From NCBI GenBank assembly GCA_946885645.1, contig CAMPGU010000092.1, positions 1 to 13,457 on the forward strand: a stretch of 13,457 nucleotides of DNA, given 5' to 3'. Both the position numbers and the translations under genes were made by a program. The notes under the pieces were generated by a model. That model saw only the letters and a program-made list of their open reading frames with translations, was not told the origin of the DNA and did not search any database. Shown here piece by piece: positions 1 to 7,264 of this stretch (the stretch's first letter is position 1; each line of letters starts with the position of its first letter). This DNA is from an uncultured Haloferula sp. GTDB taxonomy: Bacteria > Verrucomicrobiota > Verrucomicrobiae > Verrucomicrobiales > Akkermansiaceae.

Positions 1-302
1 AAAGCGTCCGGCTCCACGTTCGGCGGGGTGGGGACACGGAACGCGTCGAACGCCTTCTGCATCTCCCCCACTGCCTTCTCGTATTCATCGACCGCGGCTT
101 TCTTGGCAATGCGGAGCTCGTCTTTCGGATAGAGCTTCGCATTCTCCATGTTGTCCACGGCGGCGACGGCAGCATCGTATTCTTCTTTCGCCTTGTTGTA
201 TTTGGAGCTTCCGGACATGGCCCAGAAGATCAAGCCGGCGGCGGCGACGGCGGTGGCGCCGCCCAGACCGGCGGCAAAACGGTTTTCCTGAATCCAGCTC
301 AT
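1..302 (-). CDS. Amuc_1100-like / PilO-like pilus-associated membrane protein, N-terminal part
   Basis: The reading frame opens at an ATG at 302 (MSWIQENRFAAG...) and runs off the left edge of the window, so about 100 residues are visible. What is seen: a short charged N-terminus, one membrane helix at about residues 9-29 (glycine/alanine rich, ending LIFWAM), then a highly charged alpha-helical stretch with coiled-coil character (about 33-90). This layout, and the place directly behind the PilM-like gene, match Amuc_1100 of Akkermansia, an outer-surface/periplasmic protein encoded in a type IV pilus-like cluster; it is also the layout of PilO. The start lies 28 bp after the stop of the PilM-like gene, so the genes are probably co-transcribed. 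Identity rests on synteny and architecture rather than on strong residue identity, and the informative C-terminal domain is outside the window. Confidence 0.75.
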   Translation of the reverse strand, partial: MSWIQENRFAAGLGGATAVAAAGLIFWAMSGSSKYNKAKEEYDAAVAAVDNMENAKLYPKDELRIAKKAAVDEYEKAVGEMQKAFDAFRVPTPPNVEPDA

Positions 303-330
303 GGTCGAGGCTTGATGAAAGGGTTTTGAA

Positions 331-2199
331 TCACTTGATGGGGACCTCGCGGGACAGCGGGATGATCAGCTCGAAAGGAGCGGCGAAATCGGATTCGGCC
401 GGGGCGGTCTGCAAATCCAGAACGATATCCTCGTCCTTCAAGGTGACGAGTTCGGCCTTACCCTTGGGGTTACCCTTGGCGTCCTTCGGCGGCACGGTCA
501 TCGCCTCGAACTTGAAATGCTGGGGCCGCTCGCGCAGCCGCTTCAAGAGGTCATACACGAGGTTGCCCGCGCGCGGGTTGTCGCGCCAGAAGCCCTTTAT
601 CCGGACGGCATTGGCGGTCGGAATCTGCTCCGGAGCGCCCGGAGCGGGTTTCTGACCCCTTCCTACCGGGACGTCCACCTTCACGTTCTCCAGAACGGAA
701 ACGCCGTAATTGGCAGCGGCAAACTCACCCTTCACGATCGGCTTGCCTTTCTTGGCGTCGTCGAGGGGTTGGTAATCGAAGAGCGGCTCGAGATCGGTGA
801 TCCAAGCGGCGTCGCTCGCGAAACCGGCCCGGAGCTCCTGAAGGAGATCGAGCCAAAAGGTGCGGTCCGCCTCAGCCTTGGTGTACTGGTTGGCCAGCGC
901 CACCAAGGCGTCCTGCTTTTTGAACTGGGCGTTGATCGGATTGGCGATGCTTTCCAGCTTCTCCTTCTGATCCACCAGGCTCTTCGTCTTGTCCTCCGCC
1001 TTGCTGGCGGCGAGCATGTTAAGAACTCCCCAGACGGCCAGGCCGCCGAGGAATAGCGCGGCAGCCCCGATGAAGAAGGGCTTCTGCTTGTCCGCGGTAC
1101 GGGCGGCTTGGACCTTGGTCGGAACCAGGTCGATATTGATCGAGGATTTGCCGGTGCTGCGCAGGCCGAGACCGACCAGCTCACCCATCAGGTGCGCTTC
1201 GCGGCCCAGCTTGTCCGTATCGACATTCTTGCCGACGGAAATGGCACCGACGGGATTGAAGAACTCCACGGGAAGGTGAAGCTTCTCTTCAAAGAACTCC
1301 TTCGTGTAGGGAAGATTGGCACCGCCGCCCGCCAGGATCACCATTTTCGGCGCATTGCCGCCGTGCTGGCTCCGGTAGTAATTGGTCGTGCGGGCGATTT
1401 CCGCGGGCAAACGGCCGAGCGTGTTGCGGATCGTCATCGCCAGCGCGGCGGTGGTCTCGTCAAGCTGCTCGGTGTGGCCGCCGCCGAGGGCGACCAGGCC
1501 GCTCTGCGTCTTGTGTGCCTCCGCTTCGGCGAAGGGCACCCCGTATTCCTTCGAGATCGCCGTGCTGACCGCCACGCCGCCCATCGCGACACTGCGGGTG
1601 AAGAAGCGCTTGCCCTCGATGTAGAGCAGATCGCTCGTCTTCGCGCCGATGTCGATCAGGAGCACCGGATCGGAAACGTTCGCATAAGCCGCGCGGAAGG
1701 CATTGTACAGCGCCATCGGAGCCACATCCACCTCGGCAGTGCTCAGGCCGGTGGCGGTCACGGACTCGTTGAGCTCATCCAGGGAATCCGCCTTGATGGC
1801 TACGATGACCACTTCTTTTTCGCCCGCGCTTTCGAGCACCTCGTAGTCCCATGCGACTTCTTCGAGCGGGAAAGGCACGTGCTGCTGCGCCTCAAAAGTA
1901 ACGAGCTGCTCGATGTTGTCGTCGTCGAGCGGCGGCAGCTTGACGAAGCGGGTGAAGACCGAGCTCCCGGCAACCGCATAGCGGACCTTCGAGCGGCCGA
2001 CCTTGAGTCTTTGGGCAAGCTGGGTGATCGCGAACCCCACTTGGGCGGGCCGGGATGCTTCCGTGGCGGGATCGGCCAGGATCGTTTCGCTGTCGTAGGC
2101 CTTGAGAACGAGACCGCCGGATTTGGACGGTTCGAACACGGCCATGCTCACGCGCTGGGAGCCGATGTTGAGGGCAATTGAGGACTGTGTGTCAGCCAT
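331..2199 (-). CDS. pilM: PilM-like actin-fold ATPase fused to a PilN-like domain (Amuc_1101-like)
   Basis: 622 residues from ATG at 2199. Residues 1-350 are PilM-like: N-terminal actin-fold strand (IALNIGSQRVSMAVF), the PilM-typical FEAQQHVPFPLEEVAWDYEVL region at 102-122, the phosphate-binding strand LLIDIGAKTSD at 180-190, and the adenosine motif ILAGGGANL at 288-296. PilM normally ends near 350 residues. Here the chain continues with INIDLVP at 354-360, which resembles the INLLP peptide at the N-terminus of PilN that docks into PilM. Then come one membrane helix (about 374-395), a charged coiled-coil-like stretch (about 398-445) and a roughly 170-residue extracytoplasmic region. So PilM and PilN appear to be one polypeptide: cytoplasmic nucleotide-binding head, single membrane pass, periplasmic tail. 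It sits between the Amuc_1102-like and Amuc_1100-like genes. There is no clear ribosome binding site before the ATG. The PilM assignment is firm; the PilN part is inferred from motif, topology and order. Confidence 0.88.
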   Translation of the reverse strand: MADTQSSIALNIGSQRVSMAVFEPSKSGGLVLKAYDSETILADPATEASRPAQVGFAITQLAQRLKVGRSKVRYAVAGSSVFTRFVKLPPLDDDNIEQLVTFEAQQHVPFPLEEVAWDYEVLESAGEKEVVIVAIKADSLDELNESVTATGLSTAEVDVAPMALYNAFRAAYANVSDPVLLIDIGAKTSDLLYIEGKRFFTRSVAMGGVAVSTAISKEYGVPFAEAEAHKTQSGLVALGGGHTEQLDETTAALAMTIRNTLGRLPAEIARTTNYYRSQHGGNAPKMVILAGGGANLPYTKEFFEEKLHLPVEFFNPVGAISVGKNVDTDKLGREAHLMGELVGLGLRSTGKSSINIDLVPTKVQAARTADKQKPFFIGAAALFLGGLAVWGVLNMLAASKAEDKTKSLVDQKEKLESIANPINAQFKKQDALVALANQYTKAEADRTFWLDLLQELRAGFASDAAWITDLEPLFDYQPLDDAKKGKPIVKGEFAAANYGVSVLENVKVDVPVGRGQKPAPGAPEQIPTANAVRIKGFWRDNPRAGNLVYDLLKRLRERPQHFKFEAMTVPPKDAKGNPKGKAELVTLKDEDIVLDLQTAPAESDFAAPFELIIPLSREVPIK

Positions 2200-2253
2200 G
2201 ACGGGCTTTGGGAAAAAACGGGGTTTGACGCTGGGATGCCGGGGGAGGAAAAA

Positions 2254-2886
2254 TCAGTTTTCCTTCTGAATCTCGGCATAGCGGTCCCACCAGAGCATCT
2301 GGAAGGGAGTCTCGTCCTTGCTAAGAAGAGGGAATTTGTCGCTCTGGTCGGAAAGGCTGCCGGCATTCCACCAGCCCTCTTTCTGCTTCACGGCCGCTTG
2401 GGCGACCTTCTCGCCATCCACCAGGACCTCGATGCCGACGGCTTCGACGGCACCCTTGCTCGCGCGGTCGGCACCGGTCAGGCGCTTGAGCGCGCTGGGG
2501 GACATGTAAACGGAGCTGAAGACCTCCTCGTCCACCGGGACATTGATATGATTGATCGTCTTGCTGAGCTTGATGACGCCCTTGCCCTCCGGATTCTTCA
2601 CGGCCACATACCACTTCACGGTGACCTGATTGATGAAGCCGGCCTTCTTCTGCTCGGCATTCGCGGCGGGGATCTTGATGCCGGCTTCGACCTCCAGCCA
2701 ATCCTTCGGCTTGAAGGTCTTGCTCTTTCCCGTCTGAACCTCCGGGGACGGCAGATTATCGAAAACCGGCGGGCTGATCTCTCCCTTGCCCTGCGCATTC
2801 ACCGTTGCGGAAAACGACAAAGCGGCGGCGGAAGCGGTGAAAACGGCGAGTGCCGACCTACGTGCGATTGCGAAACGATGTTTCAT
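2254..2886 (-). CDS. Secreted Amuc_1102-like protein of the pilus-like cluster
   Basis: 210 residues from ATG at 2886. The N-terminus is a signal peptide: basic MKHRFAIARR, a hydrophobic stretch (11-25), and a likely cleavage after VNA at 29-31. The mature part (about 180 residues) is mostly short beta-strand-like segments with no membrane helix and no cysteines, ending in a tryptophan-rich region (GWWNAGS at 171-177, MLWWDRYAEI at 197-206). Length, signal peptide and first position before the PilM-like and Amuc_1100-like genes fit Amuc_1102, a periplasmic protein of the Akkermansia pilus-like locus, described as OB-fold-like. Its role in the machine is unknown; by position it could replace PilP or act as a further periplasmic partner. 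The next gene starts 54 bp downstream. Synteny gives most of the confidence. Confidence 0.78.
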   Translation of the reverse strand: MKHRFAIARRSALAVFTASAAALSFSATVNAQGKGEISPPVFDNLPSPEVQTGKSKTFKPKDWLEVEAGIKIPAANAEQKKAGFINQVTVKWYVAVKNPEGKGVIKLSKTINHINVPVDEEVFSSVYMSPSALKRLTGADRASKGAVEAVGIEVLVDGEKVAQAAVKQKEGWWNAGSLSDQSDKFPLLSKDETPFQMLWWDRYAEIQKEN

Positions 2887-3047
2887 GGTGGGCTTTTGGT
2901 TTTTGGAGAACTAGGGAATGGCTCCCGGGATTGACCAGAGAAATCCTCACGTTAGCGGAGAAAAATCCGTCAGGTATTTACAACGAAACTGCGGAGCATC
3001 GACCGATGCGGTTGACAGTTCGTCGTACCGGCGTTTCTGCTGCGCGC
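2887..3047. promoter_or_regulatory. Divergent intergenic region between the pilus-like operon and aroD
   Basis: This stretch separates two divergently read genes and must carry both promoters. It is visibly more A/T rich than its surroundings. A perfect TTGACA lies at 3012-3017 on the plus strand, but 17 bases downstream there is only TTCTGC, a poor -10. A second TTGACC at 2931-2936 also lacks a good -10. On the minus strand a TAAATA-like element lies near 2975-2981 without a convincing -35. No operator-like long inverted repeat was seen. The region is supported by gene orientation only; exact promoters are not resolved. Confidence 0.35.
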
Positions 3048-3773
3048 ATGAGCCGCATGCACGCCCTGCTAGACCCCGCGAAACCCTTGGCGGTGGGAAG
3101 CTTCGGCAATGCGAAGAGCTTGGCGGAGGCCCGCGCGGAGGAGTTGCGGGATGCCTGCGATCTGGTGGAGCTCCGCTTGGACCTGCTGGAGGCCGAAGGT
3201 GTGCTAACATCATCCCGTCCTTGGTCGCATCTGAGCGGCCTGCCCCTGCTCTTCACCGCGCGCCGCGGCGATGAGGGCGGAGCCGGGGATTTCTCTCCCG
3301 ATCAACGCCGGTCGATGCTTTCCCGGATCCTTGAGGAGGCGACGCTCGTCGATCTCGAGCTCGCCTCGGCGGATGCCATGGCGGGTTTGCTGGAAAATCT
3401 CCGGGAGCGGGGGCTCCCCTGGGTGGCCTCATGGCACGATTTCGAGGGCCGGGCCGATTCTTTCGACCGGATCCCAGCCATGGCCGAGGAAGCGGCGGAA
3501 GCCGGCGCGGCGTGCTTCAAAGCCGCCATCCGCCTCCACTCGGCAAGCGATCTCGCGCGCCTCGCGGAGCTCCTGAAGACCGTGGACGTGTTGCCCCTTT
3601 CGCTCATGGGGATGGGACCCCTCGCGCCGGTCTCGCGCCTGCTGTGTGCCCAGTACGGTTCCGTCCTCAACTACGGCTACATCGGGGATGCCCCGACCGC
3701 CCCCGGGCAGTGGAGCGCCCGCCAATTGAAAAGCGCCATACAAGCACTGGAACCCTTGGCGCGCCGGCGCTAG
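3048..3773 (+). CDS. aroD: Type I 3-dehydroquinate dehydratase
   Basis: Third step of the shikimate pathway: dehydration of 3-dehydroquinate to 3-dehydroshikimate through a Schiff base on lysine, in the cytoplasm. 241 residues from this start, the normal size of the class I family. Numbering from 3048, the visible family residues are VELRLD (E41, R43), VDLEL (E104), the catalytic pair WHDFEG (H130) and CFKAAIR (K158), then the substrate-binding SRLL (R197) and the closing TAPGQ (Q221). Starts are possible at 3006, 3048 and 3057. The one at 3006 has GGAG 9 bp upstream and would give 255 residues, but its first codons are unusually T-ending compared with the rest of the gene, so I prefer 3048 or 3057. 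It is divergent from the pilus-like operon and convergent with the helicase gene, with a single base between stops. Probably monocistronic. Confidence 0.93.
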   Translation: MSRMHALLDPAKPLAVGSFGNAKSLAEARAEELRDACDLVELRLDLLEAEGVLTSSRPWSHLSGLPLLFTARRGDEGGAGDFSPDQRRSMLSRILEEATLVDLELASADAMAGLLENLRERGLPWVASWHDFEGRADSFDRIPAMAEEAAEAGAACFKAAIRLHSASDLARLAELLKTVDVLPLSLMGMGPLAPVSRLLCAQYGSVLNYGYIGDAPTAPGQWSARQLKSAIQALEPLARRR

Positions 3774-3774
3774 C

Positions 3775-5775
3775 TCACCCTTGCACGATCTCCACCGGCG
3801 CGGCTGGCAAGGCGTCCAGGAACAGCCTGCCGTAGCGTTTGGTAAGGATCCGGTTGTCGAGGATGCATACCAGACCGTGGTCCTTGGCCGTCCGGATCAA
3901 TCTCCCCACGCCCTGGCGCAGCTTCAGGATCGCCTCCGGGACTGAATACTCCATAAAGGGATTTCCCCCTTCCGCTTCCACCGCTTCCAGCCGCGATTGC
4001 GTGAGCGGGTGATCCGGCACCGCGAAGGGCAGCCGCGTCACCACCACGTTCGAAAGCGTCTCCCCCGGCACATCCACTCCCGTCCAGAAGCTGTCCGTCC
4101 CGAAGAGCACGCTATCGGTATCCCGGCGGAATTCCTCCACCATCCGGTGGCGGGGCATGCCGTCGCCCTGCACGAGCAGGCGCCACCCTTTCCCCTCGAA
4201 ATGGCTGCGCAATTTCTCGGCCGCATCCCGCATCGTGCGGTAGCTGGTGAAGAGGACGAAGGCCTTGCCCTCGCTGAATTCCACGGCCGTCCGGATCGCC
4301 TCCACGAGCGCCTTTCCATACTGCGGCGACGAGGGTTCCGGCATGGTTTTCCAAATGCAGACCTTCATCTGCTTCTCGAAATCAAAAGGGCTGCCAATGC
4401 ACAACGCGGGCACGTCTTCGGCCCCCACGCGGCCGCGGAACCAGCTCAGATCCGGATCTCCCACGCCCAGGGTGGCGCTGGTCATCACGCAGGTCTTCCC
4501 CGGCGCGAAAAGGAGCGTCCGCAGCTTGTCCGCCACACGCACGGGCGCGGCATGCAGCGAAAAGAGGCTTTCGTCGCGGCCGGAGCGCTCGATCCAGTGG
4601 ACGTTGTCCTCCCCGCTCTGATCCAGAAAGCAGCCGATAGCCCCGTGGGCCTCGCGCAGCTTCCTGGATGCGTCCTGGAGCTCCGCACGGGTGGTCTCGC
4701 TCTCCACGTCGGCGGCAAGGGCGTCGATCTCCTGCCAGAGCCGGCGGAGCGGCTCCGCGACGGAATTCGGTACCAACTCCGGCTCGCGGACGCGCCATTC
4801 CTTCGAATACTCGCCGAAGCGGGCGGCATTCCCGAGATTGCCGAAGAAATCGTCGGCCGCTTTCAGCGCCTCATCCACCGCCAGCAGGGCGGATGCCTTC
4901 CGGAAGGATCTCAGCAAGCCCTTCCGTGTCCGGGGGTTATAGAGACGCTGGAGATCGAAGCGCATGCCCGCTTGGCTGAGGCGCAGCCCGAGTTGGATCG
5001 CGGCAACCTGCTCCAGCGTGTGGGCTTCGTCCAAAATCGCGAAATCATTGGGAAAGAGAAAGCCGGACGGCTTCTCCTCCTCGAAGGCATCCCCCGTATC
5101 GAGGAGGGCGAAGAATAGCGTGTGGTTGACCACGATGAGGTTAGCTTCCCCCGCCGCCTTCCGCGCCTCTTGAAAGAAGCAATTGCCCCGCGGTCCGCAG
5201 TGGCGCGCGGTACACACGTGCGCCTCCGAGCACACCTGCAGCCAGACCTTCATGGATGGCTGGAAGTCGAGGTCGCTCAGCGTGCCGTCCTTGGTCCCCT
5301 CCGCCCAGCGGCGGATCTGTTCCAGTTCGTCGTTCTCCGTGGAGGTGAACAAGTCGCCCGCCTGCTCGAAGGCTCGCTTCAGGCGCATCGGGCAAAGGTA
5401 GTTCTGGCGGCCCTTGAGCAAGACCGCGGGCAGCTCCTCGCCCAGCAGCTTCCGCACGATCGGGATATCCTTCCGGACCAATTGTTCCTGAAGGTTGATC
5501 GTGTGGGTGGAAATAATCGCTTTCCGCCCCGTTTGCAGGGAGTAGCGGGCCGTCGGCAGCAAATAAGCCAGCGATTTCCCGACGCCGGTTCCGGCCTCCG
5601 CGACGAGGCAGCGCTTCCCGACCAGCGCCTCCGCGACGGCCACCGCAAGCTGCTGCTGCTCCGCCCGGAACTCGAAATCCCGCGAGCGCGCGAGGCTGCC
5701 CGCGTTCGAGAATGCCAGTCCGATCTCCTCGACGAACGCGTCGGGAAGCGGCTGTCCCTCAAGGGCGGAAATCAT
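3775..5775 (-). CDS. dinG: DinG-family ATP-dependent iron-sulfur DNA helicase
   Basis: Superfamily 2 helicase of the XPD/DinG type, which unwinds DNA 5' to 3', in DinG typically D-loops, R-loops and damaged replication intermediates. 666 residues from ATG at 5775. Motif I is EAGTGVGKS at 60-68, motif II DEAH at 249-252, motif III TSATL at 432-436, motif V FGTDSFWTGVDVPG at 558-571, motif VI QGVGRLIRT at 621-629. Four cysteines, C128, C188, C193 and C199, have the spacing expected for the DinG 4Fe-4S cluster (5 and 6 residues between the last three); C182 is extra. There is no N-terminal exonuclease domain, unlike the Gram-positive DinG/CasDinG forms. The frame stays open to an ATG at 5976, but the 67 extra residues are low-complexity and overlap the divergent permease gene, so the start at MISALEGQPL is chosen. 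It fits a housekeeping repair gene. Confidence 0.94.
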   Translation of the reverse strand: MISALEGQPLPDAFVEEIGLAFSNAGSLARSRDFEFRAEQQQLAVAVAEALVGKRCLVAEAGTGVGKSLAYLLPTARYSLQTGRKAIISTHTINLQEQLVRKDIPIVRKLLGEELPAVLLKGRQNYLCPMRLKRAFEQAGDLFTSTENDELEQIRRWAEGTKDGTLSDLDFQPSMKVWLQVCSEAHVCTARHCGPRGNCFFQEARKAAGEANLIVVNHTLFFALLDTGDAFEEEKPSGFLFPNDFAILDEAHTLEQVAAIQLGLRLSQAGMRFDLQRLYNPRTRKGLLRSFRKASALLAVDEALKAADDFFGNLGNAARFGEYSKEWRVREPELVPNSVAEPLRRLWQEIDALAADVESETTRAELQDASRKLREAHGAIGCFLDQSGEDNVHWIERSGRDESLFSLHAAPVRVADKLRTLLFAPGKTCVMTSATLGVGDPDLSWFRGRVGAEDVPALCIGSPFDFEKQMKVCIWKTMPEPSSPQYGKALVEAIRTAVEFSEGKAFVLFTSYRTMRDAAEKLRSHFEGKGWRLLVQGDGMPRHRMVEEFRRDTDSVLFGTDSFWTGVDVPGETLSNVVVTRLPFAVPDHPLTQSRLEAVEAEGGNPFMEYSVPEAILKLRQGVGRLIRTAKDHGLVCILDNRILTKRYGRLFLDALPAAPVEIVQG

Positions 5776-5872
5776 GCGGCATTTGCACCGGGGAGCCGGG
5801 CCGCTGCCAAGCACCAAACGGGCGATCTTTACAAACCGGGCGGGGATCGCATGCTTCCGGCCAACTCCTGCC
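5776..5872. promoter_or_regulatory. Divergent intergenic region between dinG and the Lpt permease gene
   Basis: A 97-bp spacer between two divergent starts, so it should hold a promoter for each. On the plus strand the best sigma-70-like pair I see is CTGCCA around 5812-5817 with TTTACA about 18 bp later, both weak matches. No long inverted repeat or riboswitch-like fold was recognised. Called from gene orientation rather than from a clear motif. Confidence 0.25.
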
Positions 5873-7219
5873 ATGCCGCGTGTCCTCGTTCCCTTGCTGC
5901 TCGCCCTCGGCGGTGCCCTGCTCGCCCTGAAAATCGGGCCCGTCGAGCAGGAGAATGTCCGGCAGCAATTGAGCAATTTCCCGAACGTTCAGGAGCGGGC
6001 CCACTCCCTGCGCCCGGTGATCGCCGTCGCCCTCTGTTTCCTGCCCGCCTTGGCAGGCCTCTTCTACTGGATGGGCGACACCCTGGCCCGCTACGTCACC
6101 CGCCAGTTTCTCTCCATTTTCTTCATCTGCCTGGGCGGCCTCTTCATCATCTGGATCGTCTCCGATCTGGGCGACAACCTCGATGATCTGAAGGGAAGCT
6201 CGAATGCCGCCCGATTCGCCCTGAAGCTCTACACCGCCCGGCTGCCGGAGATCGTAGTGATGCTTCTCCCTTATAGCCTGCTTCTCTCGGTGCTCTATTG
6301 CCTGGGGAAACTTTCCCGCTCGCGGGAAATCGTCGCCATGATCCAAACCGGCCGGGGGCTCGCCCGCCTCACCGCACCCTTCATGGTCGCGGGTGCCCTC
6401 GCCGCGATCCTCTGCGCCGGCCTGAACTACCAGTGGGCTCCCGCCGCCGTGGCCGCTGAAAATGCTATCCTCCGGAAAGCGAAGGGGCAGGACGGGGTCG
6501 CCGAACCGAACATCCGCTACCGGAATATCGTCGCCCGCCGCCTGTGGATGGTGGGAGCGTTCCCGCCGGACTATCAGAAAGGGGCTCCTTTGGAGGACGT
6601 GACCGTCATCCAGGAACGGCAGGATGGCACGCTGAAGACCATCATCACCGCGAAGCACGCCGCGTGGTCCCCGATGACCCACGACTGGATCCTCACGGAC
6701 GTCCGCAAGCAGCTCTGCAAACCCGGCTCACCCCCCGTTTTCGAGAAAAACCTCCCGGATCCTTTGACGATCGCGGATTGGGACGAAGTTCCCACCCAGA
6801 TCATCCGGCCCGGTTTGCCTGCGGAGCAACTCGGGATCCCCGACCTCAACGACTGGCTGGAAGAAAATCCCGAGGGTGCCTGGGCGAATCGTGGCGGCCA
6901 CCTGACCCAGTGGCACTACCGCTGGGCGCAGCCCCTGAATTGCCTCATCGTCGTCCTCCTGGCGACCCCGCTTGGCGTCGTCTTCTCCCGGCGGGGTACC
7001 AGCGGCGGCGTGGCGATGGCGGTATTTCTCTGCGCCGGCATGCTGTTTGTATCCAGTGTTTTCCTCAGCTTCGGCGATTCCGGCCACCTCCCTCCGGCTT
7101 GGGCCGCTTGGCTGCCGAACCTGATCTTCGGATCGATCGCGATTTATCTCTTCCAGCGACGCTTGGCAGGCAGGCCGATCTACCAGACCTTGCGGAAGCT
7201 CCTGCCCACCGAGGCATGA
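5873..7219 (+). CDS. LptF/LptG-family lipopolysaccharide export permease with two-helix N-terminal extension
   Basis: Membrane subunit of the LptB2FG transporter, which extracts LPS from the inner membrane and passes it to the LptC/LptA bridge. 448 residues from ATG at 5873. The canonical family start is seen at residues 67-106: MGDTLARYVTRQFL, then a helix, then IVSDLGDNLDDL. Canonical helices lie at about 79-97, 126-145 and 169-185. A periplasmic jellyroll-like region follows (about 195-345), then helices at about 355-372, 380-400 and 409-427. Ahead of this core are 66 extra residues with two more predicted helices (3-20 and 47-66); their codons are as G/C-ending as the rest, so they look translated. 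If they are not, the start is ATG at 6071. LptF and LptG cannot be told apart from this sequence alone. The next gene begins 45 bp downstream, suggesting an operon. Confidence 0.87.
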   Translation: MPRVLVPLLLALGGALLALKIGPVEQENVRQQLSNFPNVQERAHSLRPVIAVALCFLPALAGLFYWMGDTLARYVTRQFLSIFFICLGGLFIIWIVSDLGDNLDDLKGSSNAARFALKLYTARLPEIVVMLLPYSLLLSVLYCLGKLSRSREIVAMIQTGRGLARLTAPFMVAGALAAILCAGLNYQWAPAAVAAENAILRKAKGQDGVAEPNIRYRNIVARRLWMVGAFPPDYQKGAPLEDVTVIQERQDGTLKTIITAKHAAWSPMTHDWILTDVRKQLCKPGSPPVFEKNLPDPLTIADWDEVPTQIIRPGLPAEQLGIPDLNDWLEENPEGAWANRGGHLTQWHYRWAQPLNCLIVVLLATPLGVVFSRRGTSGGVAMAVFLCAGMLFVSSVFLSFGDSGHLPPAWAAWLPNLIFGSIAIYLFQRRLAGRPIYQTLRKLLPTEA

Positions 7220-7264
7220 GGTGCCGCAGTTTTCCCCGACCGATTTCCGAGACCCGATTCCCCA

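Noticed and set aside
1108..2181. Long open frame of 357 codons on the plus strand inside the pilM-like gene
   Set aside because: It lies wholly antisense to a gene with clear family motifs, and its protein is Arg/His/Gly-rich and low in complexity, typical of a shadow frame in GC-rich DNA.
3012..3040. Perfect TTGACA at 3012-3017 as the aroD promoter -35
   Set aside because: The hexamer 17 bp downstream is TTCTGC, a poor -10, and the transcript would begin almost at the ATG at 3048. Chance occurrence is likely.
3997..5118. 373-codon open frame on the plus strand inside the helicase gene
   Set aside because: Fully antisense to conserved helicase motifs; composition is typical of a GC-driven shadow.
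5774..5872. Extension of the Lpt permease frame to an ATG at 5774
   Set aside because: The added residues (MRHLHRGAGP...) are not membrane-like and cover the divergent promoter spacer; this ATG overlaps the helicase start on the other strand.
5776..5976. Extension of the helicase frame to an ATG at 5976
   Set aside because: The extra 67 residues are arginine/serine/proline-rich with no family match and are antisense to the permease gene; the DinG family starts near MISALEGQPL.
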